The position numbers and the translations under genes are program-made. Shown here piece by piece: positions 28,424-37,238 of a stretch of DNA of 64,000 nt (the stretch's first letter is position 1; each line of letters opens with the position of its first letter). The stretch comes from an archaeon (GTDB lineage: Archaea; Thermoproteota; Nitrososphaeria; Nitrososphaerales; CADDZS01): assembly GCA_902812485.1 (NCBI GenBank), contig CADDZS010000001.1, positions 1 to 64,000 of the forward strand. The letters run 5' to 3'. The notes under the pieces are model-generated. The model searched no databases, was not told the origin of the DNA, and saw nothing but the letters and a program-made list of their open reading frames with translations.

Positions 28424-28431
28424 CTTTTAAT
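28424..28431 (-). promoter_or_regulatory. Probable TATA box for tRNA-Leu(CAG)
   Basis: ATTAAAAG on the minus strand about 33-40 bases upstream of the tRNA 5' end. It overlaps the downstream side of queC, leaving little room, which supports use as a compact tRNA promoter. Confidence 0.45.
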
Positions 28432-28440
28432 TGTTCTAAA

Positions 28441-29154
28441 TTAAGATTCTGTGAAGGGCTCGGAGAAAGAGTACTCGGTCATGTCTGGAATGGCCGCAAG
28501 CCTGAAGGCTTTCTTCCTGTTGAGACAAGATTCGCATCTGCCACATTGCTTTTCTCCACTGAGATAGCAGCTCCAAGTCTCGTAGATCCTGCTTCGCAGA
28601 ATGTTAAAGGAAATCTTGAGCATTTCTTCCTTCGTGAGACCCTCTATTGCAGGGCTCCAGATGTTCACCCTTGGATGAGATTTCGATTCTATTGCATCAA
28701 TATCCCCCAGATTCAGTGCTTCAGCCAAGAGCTTCGCAAACCCTGGACGGCAGTCAGGATATGGTTGATCACTAAGATGAGCCCCATAGGCAACGATCTC
28801 AGCCTTGATTGCGAAGGCATATGCTGTCGCAATCGAGAGGAAGATCGCATTTCTTATGGGAACGACTATGCTTCTCTCAAAACGCGAGGGCATTTCTCTT
28901 GATTCGTCGGTCAGTACATTTGACGAACCATATAGCTCCTTAAGGAAGGAAATGTCCAAAGTCTTGTGCTCTACTGCTCCAAGATGCTTTCCGATGCGAA
29001 GGGCGGATTCTATTTCCTTTGCACCACGCTGGCCATAATTGAAAGTGAGCAGGTAGAGCGAGTAACCTTTCTCCTTCCAGAAGGCGGCTACTCCTGAGCT
29101 ATCGAGACCGCCGGATACAATTATGACCGCTTTGTTTCCACTATGTTCTACCAA
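28441..29154 (-). CDS. queC: 7-cyano-7-deazaguanine (preQ0) synthase
   Basis: ATP-dependent conversion of 7-carboxy-7-deazaguanine to preQ0, the precursor archaea insert into tRNA for archaeosine. The PP-loop is IIVSGGLDSSGVAAF at the N terminus. Other blocks are TFNYGQRGAKEIESA, VPIRNAIFLSIATAYA and the zinc site SCYLSGEKQCGRCESCLNRK near the C terminus. From the TTG at 29154 the protein is 237 aa, close to the family norm; a longer upstream frame would add 26 unlikely residues. Its start overlaps the end of the queT-like gene by 14 bases, so the two are translationally coupled. Confidence 0.93.
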   Translation of the reverse strand: MVEHSGNKAVIIVSGGLDSSGVAAFWKEKGYSLYLLTFNYGQRGAKEIESALRIGKHLGAVEHKTLDISFLKELYGSSNVLTDESREMPSRFERSIVVPIRNAIFLSIATAYAFAIKAEIVAYGAHLSDQPYPDCRPGFAKLLAEALNLGDIDAIESKSHPRVNIWSPAIEGLTKEEMLKISFNILRSRIYETWSCYLSGEKQCGRCESCLNRKKAFRLAAIPDMTEYSFSEPFTES

Positions 29155-29782
29155 TCTTCGCTTCGACCATCTTCCCAAGTCCGATCGCTTCAAGAGCTTT
29201 GTAGAGTAAATAACCCAGAACCACCACAACAAACGATATTCCGGCTAGCACCGTTACGAAGGAAAGAAGAAACGTACTATTTCTTACGAGCCCGACGATA
29301 TCGAGCTCAGTAGTAACCCAAATCGACAAAATCAGCGAATAGGAGATCAATCCGAGAAGAACGCTCTTTCTTCTTACAAGATAGAGTATGGTGAGGCCTG
29401 CAAGGCTGAAAACTGGAGAGATAAGATCGATTGGGCCGAGAGGACTACCCAAGTTTGCAAGGAGCACTCCAAGGGTGATCCCGAGAACAGAGGGCCAACC
29501 GAGTATCGGGACGATACCAATGAGAATGTTTGATAATCTCAGATTCAATACCTCGTAGGATATCACACCCAACACAAATGTTGTGATTGCATAGATTCCA
29601 GCAAGAAGTCCAGTCAGAGCCAGCTTGAGAGAACGGCTCTCTTGCGGTGTTCGACTTTCGAAACCTTTTCTCTCTTTCCCTTTGATTCCCTCATCCAATT
29701 TCTGATCCAAACGCTCCGGGGTTTGTATAGCGCATCGGGGCCTTGGGAGTGACCACGCGCTGAACGAACGCGAATATTCCAA
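29141..29782 (-). CDS. queT: QueT-like transporter, substrate-binding component
   Basis: 213 aa. After a polar N terminus of about 50 residues come five to six membrane segments. The stretch NLRLSNILIGIVPILGWPS, followed by GITLGVLLANLGSPLGPIDL, matches the QueT family, S components of ECF transporters that import queuosine precursors. Overlap with queC supports uptake of preQ0 or a relative. No ECF energising subunits (T and two ATPases) are in the window, so they must be elsewhere or the protein acts alone. The start is uncertain because the first 50 residues are not family-like. Confidence 0.8.
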   Translation of the reverse strand: MEYSRSFSAWSLPRPRCAIQTPERLDQKLDEGIKGKERKGFESRTPQESRSLKLALTGLLAGIYAITTFVLGVISYEVLNLRLSNILIGIVPILGWPSVLGITLGVLLANLGSPLGPIDLISPVFSLAGLTILYLVRRKSVLLGLISYSLILSIWVTTELDIVGLVRNSTFLLSFVTVLAGISFVVVVLGYLLYKALEAIGLGKMVEAKIGRT

Positions 29783-29939
29783 GCTGCACTTTCGAAGCTA
29801 TTAAAGTGATCCTGAATCGATCTCGAGCCTACGTGAGTTTTTCAAAGATCAACAAAACAATTCGAAAAGTACCTTGCTAGGATTCCCTTTCTTGTCGCAG
29901 TAAGTTTCAAGCTCGAAAAATGAAAATCGCGAGCTACAA

Positions 29940-30503
29940 TCATTGGGACGAGGAAGAAGGCGGAGAGTTCTGTGGAGACGATGGTGATTTGGAAGCAGGT
30001 GCCGTAGTAGGCTGTGTACCTCCTGTCGCAGCCTCAACTCTTAGTCGCTTGAGTTTTCTCTCATTGTAAACGCTTAGGATCGAAAGCACGAAAACGATGA
30101 ACAACAGCGCAATTATAAGTGGAACAGTACCTCTAAACAGAACCCAACCTTGGGCTGGATCGTTTAGAATAAGATAGTCAAAGGCTGATCTATGAGTAGG
30201 CCAAGCTCCAGTGCACGATGCGCTCCCCCCAAGACATAGATATGTGTACACATCTACTGCAAGTGAGAGAACATAGACCACCGGCCAGGCAATTCCCGCG
30301 AGGCTTACCCAAGTCGTACTCAGGGGCTTTATGAATAGAATTATAGCAGCTACTATGTCTACAACCGCAATCAGCCAGTTTAGATAATAGTGGGCTGGAT
30401 TCACAGAACGAATTACTGTGTCTCCAACTCCAATGTAGACGTTAAGCAAGAAAACGCCGATCATCAAAACGCCAGAAATCCTTGACATAAGCATGGTGTT
30501 CAA
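29940..30503 (-). CDS. Hypothetical four-helix membrane protein
   Basis: 187 aa with four hydrophobic segments (about residues 8-26, 40-60, 68-88 and 125-147). A two-cysteine loop, YLCLGGSASCTGAWP, lies between segments 3 and 4 and is probably outside the cell. The C-terminal 35 residues are Ser/Pro/Thr-rich and likely disordered. No family recognised; no operon partner is certain. ATG start. Confidence 0.65.
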   Translation of the reverse strand: MNTMLMSRISGVLMIGVFLLNVYIGVGDTVIRSVNPAHYYLNWLIAVVDIVAAIILFIKPLSTTWVSLAGIAWPVVYVLSLAVDVYTYLCLGGSASCTGAWPTHRSAFDYLILNDPAQGWVLFRGTVPLIIALLFIVFVLSILSVYNERKLKRLRVEAATGGTQPTTAPASKSPSSPQNSPPSSSSQ

Positions 30504-30578
30504 ATTACTATCACGATGGTAAAGGAGAAAGTAACATCAATAAAAGCAATTTGCATATTTTCCTTCGAAGGAAGACGC

Positions 30579-31751
30579 CTAAAGAGCCCTCTGTACTCCT
30601 ATATTCCAAGTCCTGACCTTCTTCCCCAAGAGTCCGTATTTTATAGCGCATCTATTCCAAATGAGAGTGTCGACCATCGAGAGGAAGAAGGTAATAATGG
30701 TTCCTCTTAGAATGGTCCTGAGTCTCTTTGTGACGGCTGCCTTGTACGCTGTGATTCCAAACTGCAGGCCAAAGTTAAGGGCGAGTATCAAGATGCCTGT
30801 CAGGAAATCTCCAACGTACAGTGAATAAGCAATGTAGGCGAGAAATACCGGAGTCCAGAGGCCTTGAAGGATTCCAAATATTATCGAGATTGTAAGAGCA
30901 CGTGATTTGAAGATCTTCGATCTGTGAGCATGAAGGCACTCAAAGAAGCCGCCGTACCATCTATCGAGCTGAGTCCTGTATGCCCTAAAATTCTCTGGCT
31001 CATCGGTGAAGGCAAAAGCATTCTTAGTGTAAATCGTCTTGTATCCGTTCTCGACAAACCTCCAGCTCAAATCCATGTCCTCGACTATAGTTTCAAGTGG
31101 CATGCCCCCGAGCTCGAGGAGAACCTTCCTTTTGTAAGCGGCTGCGCATCCAGCTAGCACTATCATTCCATTGATGGACTCTTGCGCTCTCTTTTCGATC
31201 TCGTGTCCGTAGATGTAGGCATAAGCTCTGTGAAGCATGAATGGAGAAGGGTTTCCCCTTTCTGTATATGGTATCACATATCCAGTTGCCGCAGCCGCAT
31301 CATAGAACCTCAGGGCACGTATCATGTTTTCGCAGTATTCGGGATGGAGGAAGGTGTCTGCATCTATGACCATAACAATATCCTCTGTGATGTGATTTAG
31401 GGCATAATTTATTCCCCCCGCCTTTCCTCTTTTGACATTATTCTTCAAGAGCATGACATTGGGAAATGCACGTGAAAAACTCATCACAATTTCTGCAGTT
31501 CTATCCGTGCTCATGTCGTCTATTACGATAATTCTGTTTGGAAGCCTCGTCTGCTCAAGGCAAGACCTGATCGTATGCGCGATCATCGCCTCCTCGTTGT
31601 AAGCTGGTATTAGGATCGCCACAGTGAAGTTTACGTAATTTGGATCAACTGACATGTGCGACTTTCGATGGAGCAACCTGTCCACAAGTGACATTCCGAT
31701 CAAAGGAGAGGAAGGAGATAGAGGGAGCGGGAGCCCCGGAGACATGCCCAT
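30579..31751 (-). CDS. Family 2 glycosyltransferase, membrane-bound
   Basis: 390 aa. GT-A domain: AILIPAYNEEAMIAHTI near residue 47, IIVIDDMSTDRTAEIV, the DxD-type VMVIDADTFLHPEYC, a second acidic motif TIVEDMDLSWRFVE, and the processive Q-x-x-R-W in RTQLDRWYGGF. Two to three C-terminal membrane segments follow. This layout fits processive or lipid-linked enzymes such as poly-N-acetylglucosamine synthase or dolichyl-phosphate sugar synthases. A start inside the first 35 residues is possible. It is divergent from a GT-C enzyme, suggesting a shared glycan pathway. Confidence 0.87.
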   Translation of the reverse strand: MGMSPGLPLPLSPSSPLIGMSLVDRLLHRKSHMSVDPNYVNFTVAILIPAYNEEAMIAHTIRSCLEQTRLPNRIIVIDDMSTDRTAEIVMSFSRAFPNVMLLKNNVKRGKAGGINYALNHITEDIVMVIDADTFLHPEYCENMIRALRFYDAAAATGYVIPYTERGNPSPFMLHRAYAYIYGHEIEKRAQESINGMIVLAGCAAAYKRKVLLELGGMPLETIVEDMDLSWRFVENGYKTIYTKNAFAFTDEPENFRAYRTQLDRWYGGFFECLHAHRSKIFKSRALTISIIFGILQGLWTPVFLAYIAYSLYVGDFLTGILILALNFGLQFGITAYKAAVTKRLRTILRGTIITFFLSMVDTLIWNRCAIKYGLLGKKVRTWNIGVQRAL

Positions 31752-32004
31752 CTAGTAGGTTCACCTCATCCCCTTTTCTGAAAAATCAGCAAGAGCTAAA
31801 CAGTTCATATTGACATTGATTGGCCTTGTAAGAACCAGCTCTCTGTTGGCAGAGGATGCCAATATCAAATTCGTATCTTCTGACTGAATTTAATTGATCT
31901 GAAAGAATTCTATGTACATCCCTTTCGTCAACGGAATTATTCACACATGAGCTTTCAGGAATATCTTGAAAGTACTCCCAAAATCTAGTAGGGGGGCTTT
32001 GGAA

Positions 32005-33594
32005 ATGATCCGCGAAACGAAACAACAGAAAGAAGGGGCAAGGCTAATCGTAACATACACAGGCTCTTCCGGGCTTCGCAGCAGGATATTCGGATTCGAG
32101 CTTCACAACTTCATCGCGTTTATCATCATTGTGGCCTTGGGCCTCTTAGTAGCTTTGCTGAGATACTCTCAGGTTAGCAATGCCCTATCGCTCGAGTGGG
32201 ATAGTGCTCTCTTTCTGACAGACGGAGCGACCTATGCTGGACTTTCTTCGTACATTCAAGGATATGACCCGACCAAACCTCCAGTAGTTCCTTTTCTCCT
32301 TTCGATCATATTTCGAATCACAGGCCCGAACCAAATTTACGCCTACGCGGTTTCTGTTTCCCTGTACTTCATCGGTATAGTGGGATGCTTCTTTCTTGCG
32401 AGGAGGCTCATCGGAACGCTATTGGCAGTATTTGCGGCAGCTAGCTTTGCAGCTAATCCTTTGGTTTTCGATTGGTCAGGAATTGTGCTAGCAAATGTAG
32501 AGAGCACTTGTGTTGCAGCACTTGCACTTTGCTTCTTCTACTCGGCATTCGAAGATAAACGTCCACGGCTCTTGTTAGCCGCAGTTCCGCTTATCGTTTT
32601 GGCTTCTCTCACTCAGTTTTCTCAAGGCTCGATAGTAGCTGCTGCTGCAACCTACCTTTTGGCTTCGGAGCGAAAGCAGTCGATATTCGACAGCTATTCA
32701 TTCTATTACGGATGCGGAATCGCGTTCATTGTATTCTTGATTTTCGGAGGAAAATGGATTTCCTATCCGATCTTACATCATACCACAATCGCTACGATTT
32801 TTCCCAGACTTGAGAGTAGCGGACCTACAACGCTTGAGTCAGGTTCTCTTTATTTTTCGAGCTTTCCGCAGCAGCTTGGCAATGGACTTTACGGATCTGT
32901 GCTGGCTTTACTCTTTCTCCTCTCGCTATTCATTATTTTTGGAACTCTGATTTCGAAGATAAGGAGTAAGAAGAAAGATGAGCAGAAGGGCTACCCTATC
33001 GCGCTTTCTCTTGCCGTATGGGTTGGAATACTTGTCGCGTATTTTGTTTTTCTCTGGCCCTCCAAGGACATCAGATACTCTGTAGAGTATTCTATGCCTG
33101 CAATAATACTTGCTTTTTGGCCAGTTTCATTTGTGAAAAGCAAGCTAGAGAGAATAATGAAGAGTGGGCACAGATCCATGAAGATTGTCTGCGCTTCTTC
33201 CCTAGTGCTTTTGGTTTTCGTACTTTCATATCTTGGGCTGGTATCGGCATTATCAACTATTGAACACTCGTATGTTCCAGAGACGCAGATAAACATCGGG
33301 ATGAGGGAAGCCGCTTCTTGGCTTGTATCCCATGTTCCGCATTCTTCGAAACTACAATCAAACTGGTACACGCTGATGTGGTGGTACGCTCCAGAGTACA
33401 ACACAACAGCTGCGCCTCTTACGTTTCCAATTCAGGAGAATAACTTGGCTGCGTGGAGAACGAGCCTACTAAAGAATGGAATAGACTACGTCGTCTATGT
33501 GGAATCCCCAAGCTTGAGTAACGAGACAAGCTTTCTGAAAGCAATCTGGAGTTCGAGCAACGGCTACGTGACAATATACAAAGTCGTATCTTAG
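32005..33594 (+). CDS. GT-C glycosyltransferase (PMT/ArnT-like) membrane protein
   Basis: 529 aa from the ATG at 32005, which has a GGGGGG ribosome site; an upstream TTG is less likely. About ten to eleven membrane segments. The first outside loop carries LEWDSALFLTDGATYAGLSS with an Asp-rich pattern typical of lipid-phosphate-sugar-dependent enzymes, and PTKPPVVPFLLSIIF follows, like the Y-x-K-P-P motif of family 39/83. The C-terminal 130 residues form an outside domain (MREAASWLVSHVP, NWYTLMWWYAPEY). Likely transfers a sugar from a polyprenyl-phosphate donor to a surface glycan or protein. Substrate unknown. Confidence 0.82.
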   Translation: MIRETKQQKEGARLIVTYTGSSGLRSRIFGFELHNFIAFIIIVALGLLVALLRYSQVSNALSLEWDSALFLTDGATYAGLSSYIQGYDPTKPPVVPFLLSIIFRITGPNQIYAYAVSVSLYFIGIVGCFFLARRLIGTLLAVFAAASFAANPLVFDWSGIVLANVESTCVAALALCFFYSAFEDKRPRLLLAAVPLIVLASLTQFSQGSIVAAAATYLLASERKQSIFDSYSFYYGCGIAFIVFLIFGGKWISYPILHHTTIATIFPRLESSGPTTLESGSLYFSSFPQQLGNGLYGSVLALLFLLSLFIIFGTLISKIRSKKKDEQKGYPIALSLAVWVGILVAYFVFLWPSKDIRYSVEYSMPAIILAFWPVSFVKSKLERIMKSGHRSMKIVCASSLVLLVFVLSYLGLVSALSTIEHSYVPETQINIGMREAASWLVSHVPHSSKLQSNWYTLMWWYAPEYNTTAAPLTFPIQENNLAAWRTSLLKNGIDYVVYVESPSLSNETSFLKAIWSSSNGYVTIYKVVS

Positions 33595-33670
33595 CTTCGC
33601 TTAGGCTTTTTCGGCCTTTTTCAAATCCTGGACACTGGATGCAGTTCTATCAATTCTTTGTCATCTCATT

Positions 33671-34450
33671 TCAATGACTCGGCAGCTCGACTGTTTGCTG
33701 AACTTTCGCTGCATCAGGAGCTGGAATTCGATCCGTGCTTTCGAGTTTGATCAGTGTGTAGTTGCCGCTTGCATCTGCCTTGAAGAGCTCACCGTTCTCA
33801 ATGGAGTGCCAATCCAATCCAAGGATTTTCTCCTGACAGATAATCAAGGCCTCTTCAGTCTCAGCGTAAAACATTGTGTAGTACCTTTCATGCTTTGCAA
33901 AATCCCTGAAAGCATATGTTTCCTTTCCGTTCGACAGAAGAAAAGTCAAGGAGCTCGTTCGAGGATACAAAGCCTTAACCTCTCTAACAGTCCTAAAGAT
34001 AGCTTTTTCTGGTCTTTCATCTTTCGTTTTGATTTCCTCCAAGAGACGGGAAAAGAACCACTCGCTGTCTGTCTTGGTTTTGGTGTTCAGCCTTCTTATT
34101 GTACCATTGTGCGCAAAAGCCCAAAATCCAGAAATGAAAGGATGAGTGTTACTCAAAATCTTGGCTCCCTTCGAGGCCTTTCTAAGGTGAGCTAGCAACG
34201 GAGATTCAATGCGTAATTTGGATATTTCAGAGCACGCTTCTTCGAAACGTGGATCTTTGCTTGCGTCAGTAGGTTGTCTTCCCAAGTAGAACGGCTCTGA
34301 ATCTCGCCATGCAACTATCCCCCACCCATCCGGGTGACCAGATGTTTTGCCTATTACTAGCCCCGAGGCAGCAAGCTTACGAAATTCTCTCACCAAACCA
34401 GCATTCACATAATGGCCCGGTTTCGGGATTATAGCTAGCATTCTACACAA
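33671..34450 (-). CDS. Class II glutamine amidotransferase (YafJ-like)
   Basis: 259 aa. Cys2 (MCRMLAIIPK) would be the N-terminal nucleophile after Met removal. SGHPDGWGIVAW, LLAHLRKASKGA, NTHPFISGFWAFAHNGTI and the SEWFFSRLLEE region complete the Ntn-hydrolase glutaminase fold. No synthase domain is attached, so it works alone or with a partner. Family members in archaea are mostly uncharacterised. It starts two bases from the opposite frame of the M24 gene, whose real start is probably further in. Confidence 0.88.
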   Translation of the reverse strand: MCRMLAIIPKPGHYVNAGLVREFRKLAASGLVIGKTSGHPDGWGIVAWRDSEPFYLGRQPTDASKDPRFEEACSEISKLRIESPLLAHLRKASKGAKILSNTHPFISGFWAFAHNGTIRRLNTKTKTDSEWFFSRLLEEIKTKDERPEKAIFRTVREVKALYPRTSSLTFLLSNGKETYAFRDFAKHERYYTMFYAETEEALIICQEKILGLDWHSIENGELFKADASGNYTLIKLESTDRIPAPDAAKVQQTVELPSH

Positions 34451-34547
34451 TTTGACCTATGTTCACCCCACAACAAATCTAACAGAAGAAACCCCACACC
34501 AAATAATGGAAAGAAGCACGCCTTGGTTTAGCATAGGGTTTTTGAAT

Positions 34548-34556
34548 CTTATAAAT
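34548..34556 (+). promoter_or_regulatory. TATA box for the M24 peptidase gene
   Basis: CTTATAAAT preceded by a purine-poor stretch. A transcript would begin near 34578-34582, downstream of the longest possible start of the next gene, which argues for the GTG start at 34596. Confidence 0.5.
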
Positions 34557-34595
34557 TGCTTCTCTATTCTAGATGCTAAAGAAAGGCAGATCGAT

Positions 34596-35708
34596 GTGCA
34601 TTTCGTCTCCTCTACTTATAGAAATCGGATTAAAAGCTTGGCAAAGCTCGTTAGAGACGGCTATTCGTTTTATCTAATCGCATCGGAGTCAAATCTCAGA
34701 TACTTCTTTGGTTACGCTGGAAGATCCTTCGAGAGATTCAGCTGTGGACTCATAAGTTCTGATGGAGAAAAATCTGCTATCATCGTTCCCGAACTCGATA
34801 GGAAGAAGGCCGAGCAAAGCTTTGCCCAGATGATCCTATCTTGGACGGATAACGAGACTTACAAGCCTGCTTTGAACAAGGCTGTTTCTGAGCTCGCCAT
34901 CGAGGAGGGAACGATTGGTTGTGAAGACTCGCTGACTCTGGGCATGATGGAATCGCTCAAAGTAGTGCTGCCCGGAATTCGATTTAGGTCAGTCTCTAAA
35001 GCAATCGAAAGATTAAGGATGAAAAAAGATGAGTTCGAACTTCGTTCGGTCAGGAACGCAAGTCGGATACTTGTAACATGTTACTCAATGGCCGAGAAGC
35101 TCATCAAACCTGGAGTAAGGGAATGTGATGTTGCGAACTCTATCAAGAACTTTCTCTTAGCTCAGGGAGCGAAATCTGTGAATTTCTGCGCCATTCAATC
35201 TGGCAGAAATGGAGCCATACCACACCTCGAGTCAACTCCCAAGAGGATCGAACGGGGCGACATGGTCATTGTTGATGTCAGTATGACATCGAACGATGGA
35301 TATTTTGCAGATTTGACTAGAACCTATTCGGTTGGAAAGGCTTCATCTTTGCAAAGGGAAATCTATGAAATTGTGAAGGCGGCTCAATGCGTGGCTTTCA
35401 AGGAGGCGAGAATTGGTACACCCTCAGATCTGGTTGATCGCTCTGCGAGACGGGTCATCGAAGAGGCTGGATATGGCAAGTTCTTTATTCACAGGACTGG
35501 TCATGGGTTAGGACTCGATGTCCACGAACCTCCTTGGATATCGCATGGTAACAAGGAGAAGCTTGCAAACGGGATGGTGTTCACAATAGAGCCCGGGATC
35601 TATCTACCACGGAAATTCGGAGTGAGGATAGAAGATGATGTGGCAATCGAAGACGAGCGACCGGTGATGATCTCCCAGAGACTAGAGCGAGACTTGAGGG
35701 AGATATAG
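34596..35708 (+). CDS. M24-family Xaa-Pro aminopeptidase (prolidase-like)
   Basis: 370 aa from a GTG at 34596. The N-terminal creatinase-like domain has YRNRIKSLAKLVRDGYSF and ESNLRYFFGYAG. The catalytic pita-bread domain shows the five metal ligands: VIVDVSMTSNDGYFADLTR (two Asp), HRTGHGLGLDVHEPP (His), FTIEPGIYLP (Glu) and VRIEDDVAIE (Glu). Removes N-terminal residues before proline or splits X-Pro dipeptides. A start 48 codons earlier is open but lies upstream of the likely TATA box. Confidence 0.9.
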   Translation: MHFVSSTYRNRIKSLAKLVRDGYSFYLIASESNLRYFFGYAGRSFERFSCGLISSDGEKSAIIVPELDRKKAEQSFAQMILSWTDNETYKPALNKAVSELAIEEGTIGCEDSLTLGMMESLKVVLPGIRFRSVSKAIERLRMKKDEFELRSVRNASRILVTCYSMAEKLIKPGVRECDVANSIKNFLLAQGAKSVNFCAIQSGRNGAIPHLESTPKRIERGDMVIVDVSMTSNDGYFADLTRTYSVGKASSLQREIYEIVKAAQCVAFKEARIGTPSDLVDRSARRVIEEAGYGKFFIHRTGHGLGLDVHEPPWISHGNKEKLANGMVFTIEPGIYLPRKFGVRIEDDVAIEDERPVMISQRLERDLREI

Positions 35709-35781
35709 GCCATGCCGAGGTGGGGGGAGATCTGAAAATCGCTAATCACAAACGCAAATCGCCACCTGGCATGATGATATC

Positions 35782-36098
35782 GATCTGAATTTGCGTTTTC
35801 TTCTTTCAAAAGATGTGAAAAACAACAGAATTTTCTTCGGAAGTCTCTATCGAGCTGCAGGACTTCACTATTATGCACGATCCCTTTTCTCCCAAGTATT
35901 CGATTGCGAATTTTTCGTACCACGTGGCAAAATGAAAGAGCTTGATCTCATTTTGAAAAAGTTGGAAGAAATGAAGATAGTAAAAAATCCTATAGCGCGT
36001 AAAATTGACTGGAAAGAGATCTTAATGATGAAGACTGAATATTATGACTACGAGAATGGTCAGTGGGATGTTGATTTTTCACGAGATCTGAATTTGCG
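35782..36098. repeat. 14-bp direct repeat flanking a regulator remnant
   Basis: GATCTGAATTTGCG occurs at 35782-35795 and again at 36085-36098, at both ends of the regulator-like frame; both copies encode Asp-Leu-Asn-Leu-Arg in the same reading frame. It could be the trace of a deletion between two helix-turn-helix domains of one gene, or simple chance at this length. Confidence 0.4.
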
Positions 36099-36108
36099 GA
36101 TTATATAA
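35791..36108 (+). pseudogene. Lrp/AsnC-like regulator remnant
   Basis: 105-codon frame with only a TTG start. FLLSKDVKNNR resembles the opening helix of a Lrp-type DNA-binding domain. KMKELDLILKKLEEMKIV, then DWKEILMMKTEYYDYENGQW, resembles the ligand-sensing half of archaeal Lrp-like regulators. The recognition helix region is missing, as if the middle had been deleted. In-frame residues before the TTG (DDIDLNL) also look like the family, but no start codon precedes them. Probably a truncated gene; a working small protein cannot be excluded. Confidence 0.5.
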
Positions 36109-36121
36109 CGGCTTTTTAAAG
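36094..36121 (+). promoter_or_regulatory. TATA-containing element, copy 2
   Basis: 24/28 identical to 2244-2271: TTGCGGA, then TATATAA, then TTTAAAG. It overlaps the end of the regulator remnant. The purine-rich 120 bases that follow contain no credible gene before alaX (opposite strand). Could drive a small RNA or be a relic shared with the copy near the integrase remnant. Confidence 0.35.
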
Positions 36122-36249
36122 GAAGAAAAACAAATGCAGATAGAATATAGACGATAAAGACGAACAAGAGGATCAGATAGAGCAGCTATCGATGAATGAA
36201 TAGACGGAGGAGGGAAGAGAGAGAGCGAAAAGAACATTTGCTGAAAGGA

Positions 36250-36996
36250 TCACACGGTTCCCGACAGAACTATTTCTATGCGTTTGTTTTCTTTTCCCTT
36301 GTTCTCAGTTTTCGAAATCCTCACCCTGCCAACCTCGCCTGTCCTTCGAACATGCGTTCCGCCGTCGAGTTGAGCATCAAAGCCGACGATATCCACTACC
36401 CTGAGCTTGTCAAGCCCTCTTGGAAGAAGATCCGCGTTGAGTCTGTATAGATCGCTTCTCGCTCGCGCTTCTTCTGCGCTTATCCAAAATGTTCTCACTT
36501 CGTGATCTTCACCCACCACCCTGTTAATTTCTCGCTCAATAAGATCAATCTTTTCCTTATCCAAATTGTTCAATGTAAAATCTAGTCTTGCCCTATCGGA
36601 ATAGATCTGCCCGCCGGTGATCCTCGAGCCGAACCGCTGATACACGACTCCCGAAAGAATGTGAAGCGCAGTGTGATAGCGCATGTATGTGTACCGAAGA
36701 TCCCAATCTACTATTCCACGAACAGCACTTCCCAATGCACTCGATAATTGATCTGCCTCGATTCCGCCCGATATCTGATGGACAATTGCTCCCTCGTCAT
36801 TCTCGGACTTGAAGGAATCTATGACTTCGAGCCTTGTATTCCCAAGTAGTATCCACCCGTGATCGGAAGGCTGACCGCCACTTTTAGGATAGAGTGCCGT
36901 CCTGTTTAGAACCAACTTACTTGGTGATTCAATCCGGGTGATGATCGCGTCGAATTCTTTCAAGTAGTGATCGTTAAGGTAAAGTGCTTCAGTCAT
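36250..36996 (-). CDS. alaX: Alanyl-tRNA editing protein (AlaX)
   Basis: Free-standing editing domain that deacylates mischarged Ser- or Gly-tRNA-Ala. 248 aa, the AlaX-M size. Family blocks are YPKSGGQPSDHGWI near residue 37, the zinc pair HTALHILSGVV near residue 108, and DAQLDGGTHVRRTGEVG near residue 215. The usual Cys before G-G-T-H is replaced by Asp here, which changes one of the four expected zinc ligands. ATG start. Isolated between the regulator remnant and a hypothetical gene. Confidence 0.88.
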   Translation of the reverse strand: MTEALYLNDHYLKEFDAIITRIESPSKLVLNRTALYPKSGGQPSDHGWILLGNTRLEVIDSFKSENDEGAIVHQISGGIEADQLSSALGSAVRGIVDWDLRYTYMRYHTALHILSGVVYQRFGSRITGGQIYSDRARLDFTLNNLDKEKIDLIEREINRVVGEDHEVRTFWISAEEARARSDLYRLNADLLPRGLDKLRVVDIVGFDAQLDGGTHVRRTGEVGRVRISKTENKGKENKRIEIVLSGTV

Positions 36997-37238
36997 CAGA
37001 ATTATTCTCCTTGCCTTTTTCTATGCTGCAAATAATGCGATGAGAATTGACCTTTAATTAACCCTTATCGAAGATTGGAGGATTTCGTCTTCATCTATTA
37101 TTTTTTTCAAAAGCAAGTTTCAAATAGTCGGCCGTCATGCGAATGCTCAAGGACGACCACTGGAAAGAAAATAAGCTAAAACCTCTCACGAAACTGTATT
37201 CAGAAGTGTCAATGAATTAAACAGCTGAAATTAGGCGG

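Noticed and set aside
28420-28902. Rightward 160-codon frame over queC
   Set aside because: Antisense to queC; no start context or recognisable motif.
31786-32025. Leftward 79-codon frame
   Set aside because: Crosses the ribosome site and start of the GT-C gene and shows no family features.
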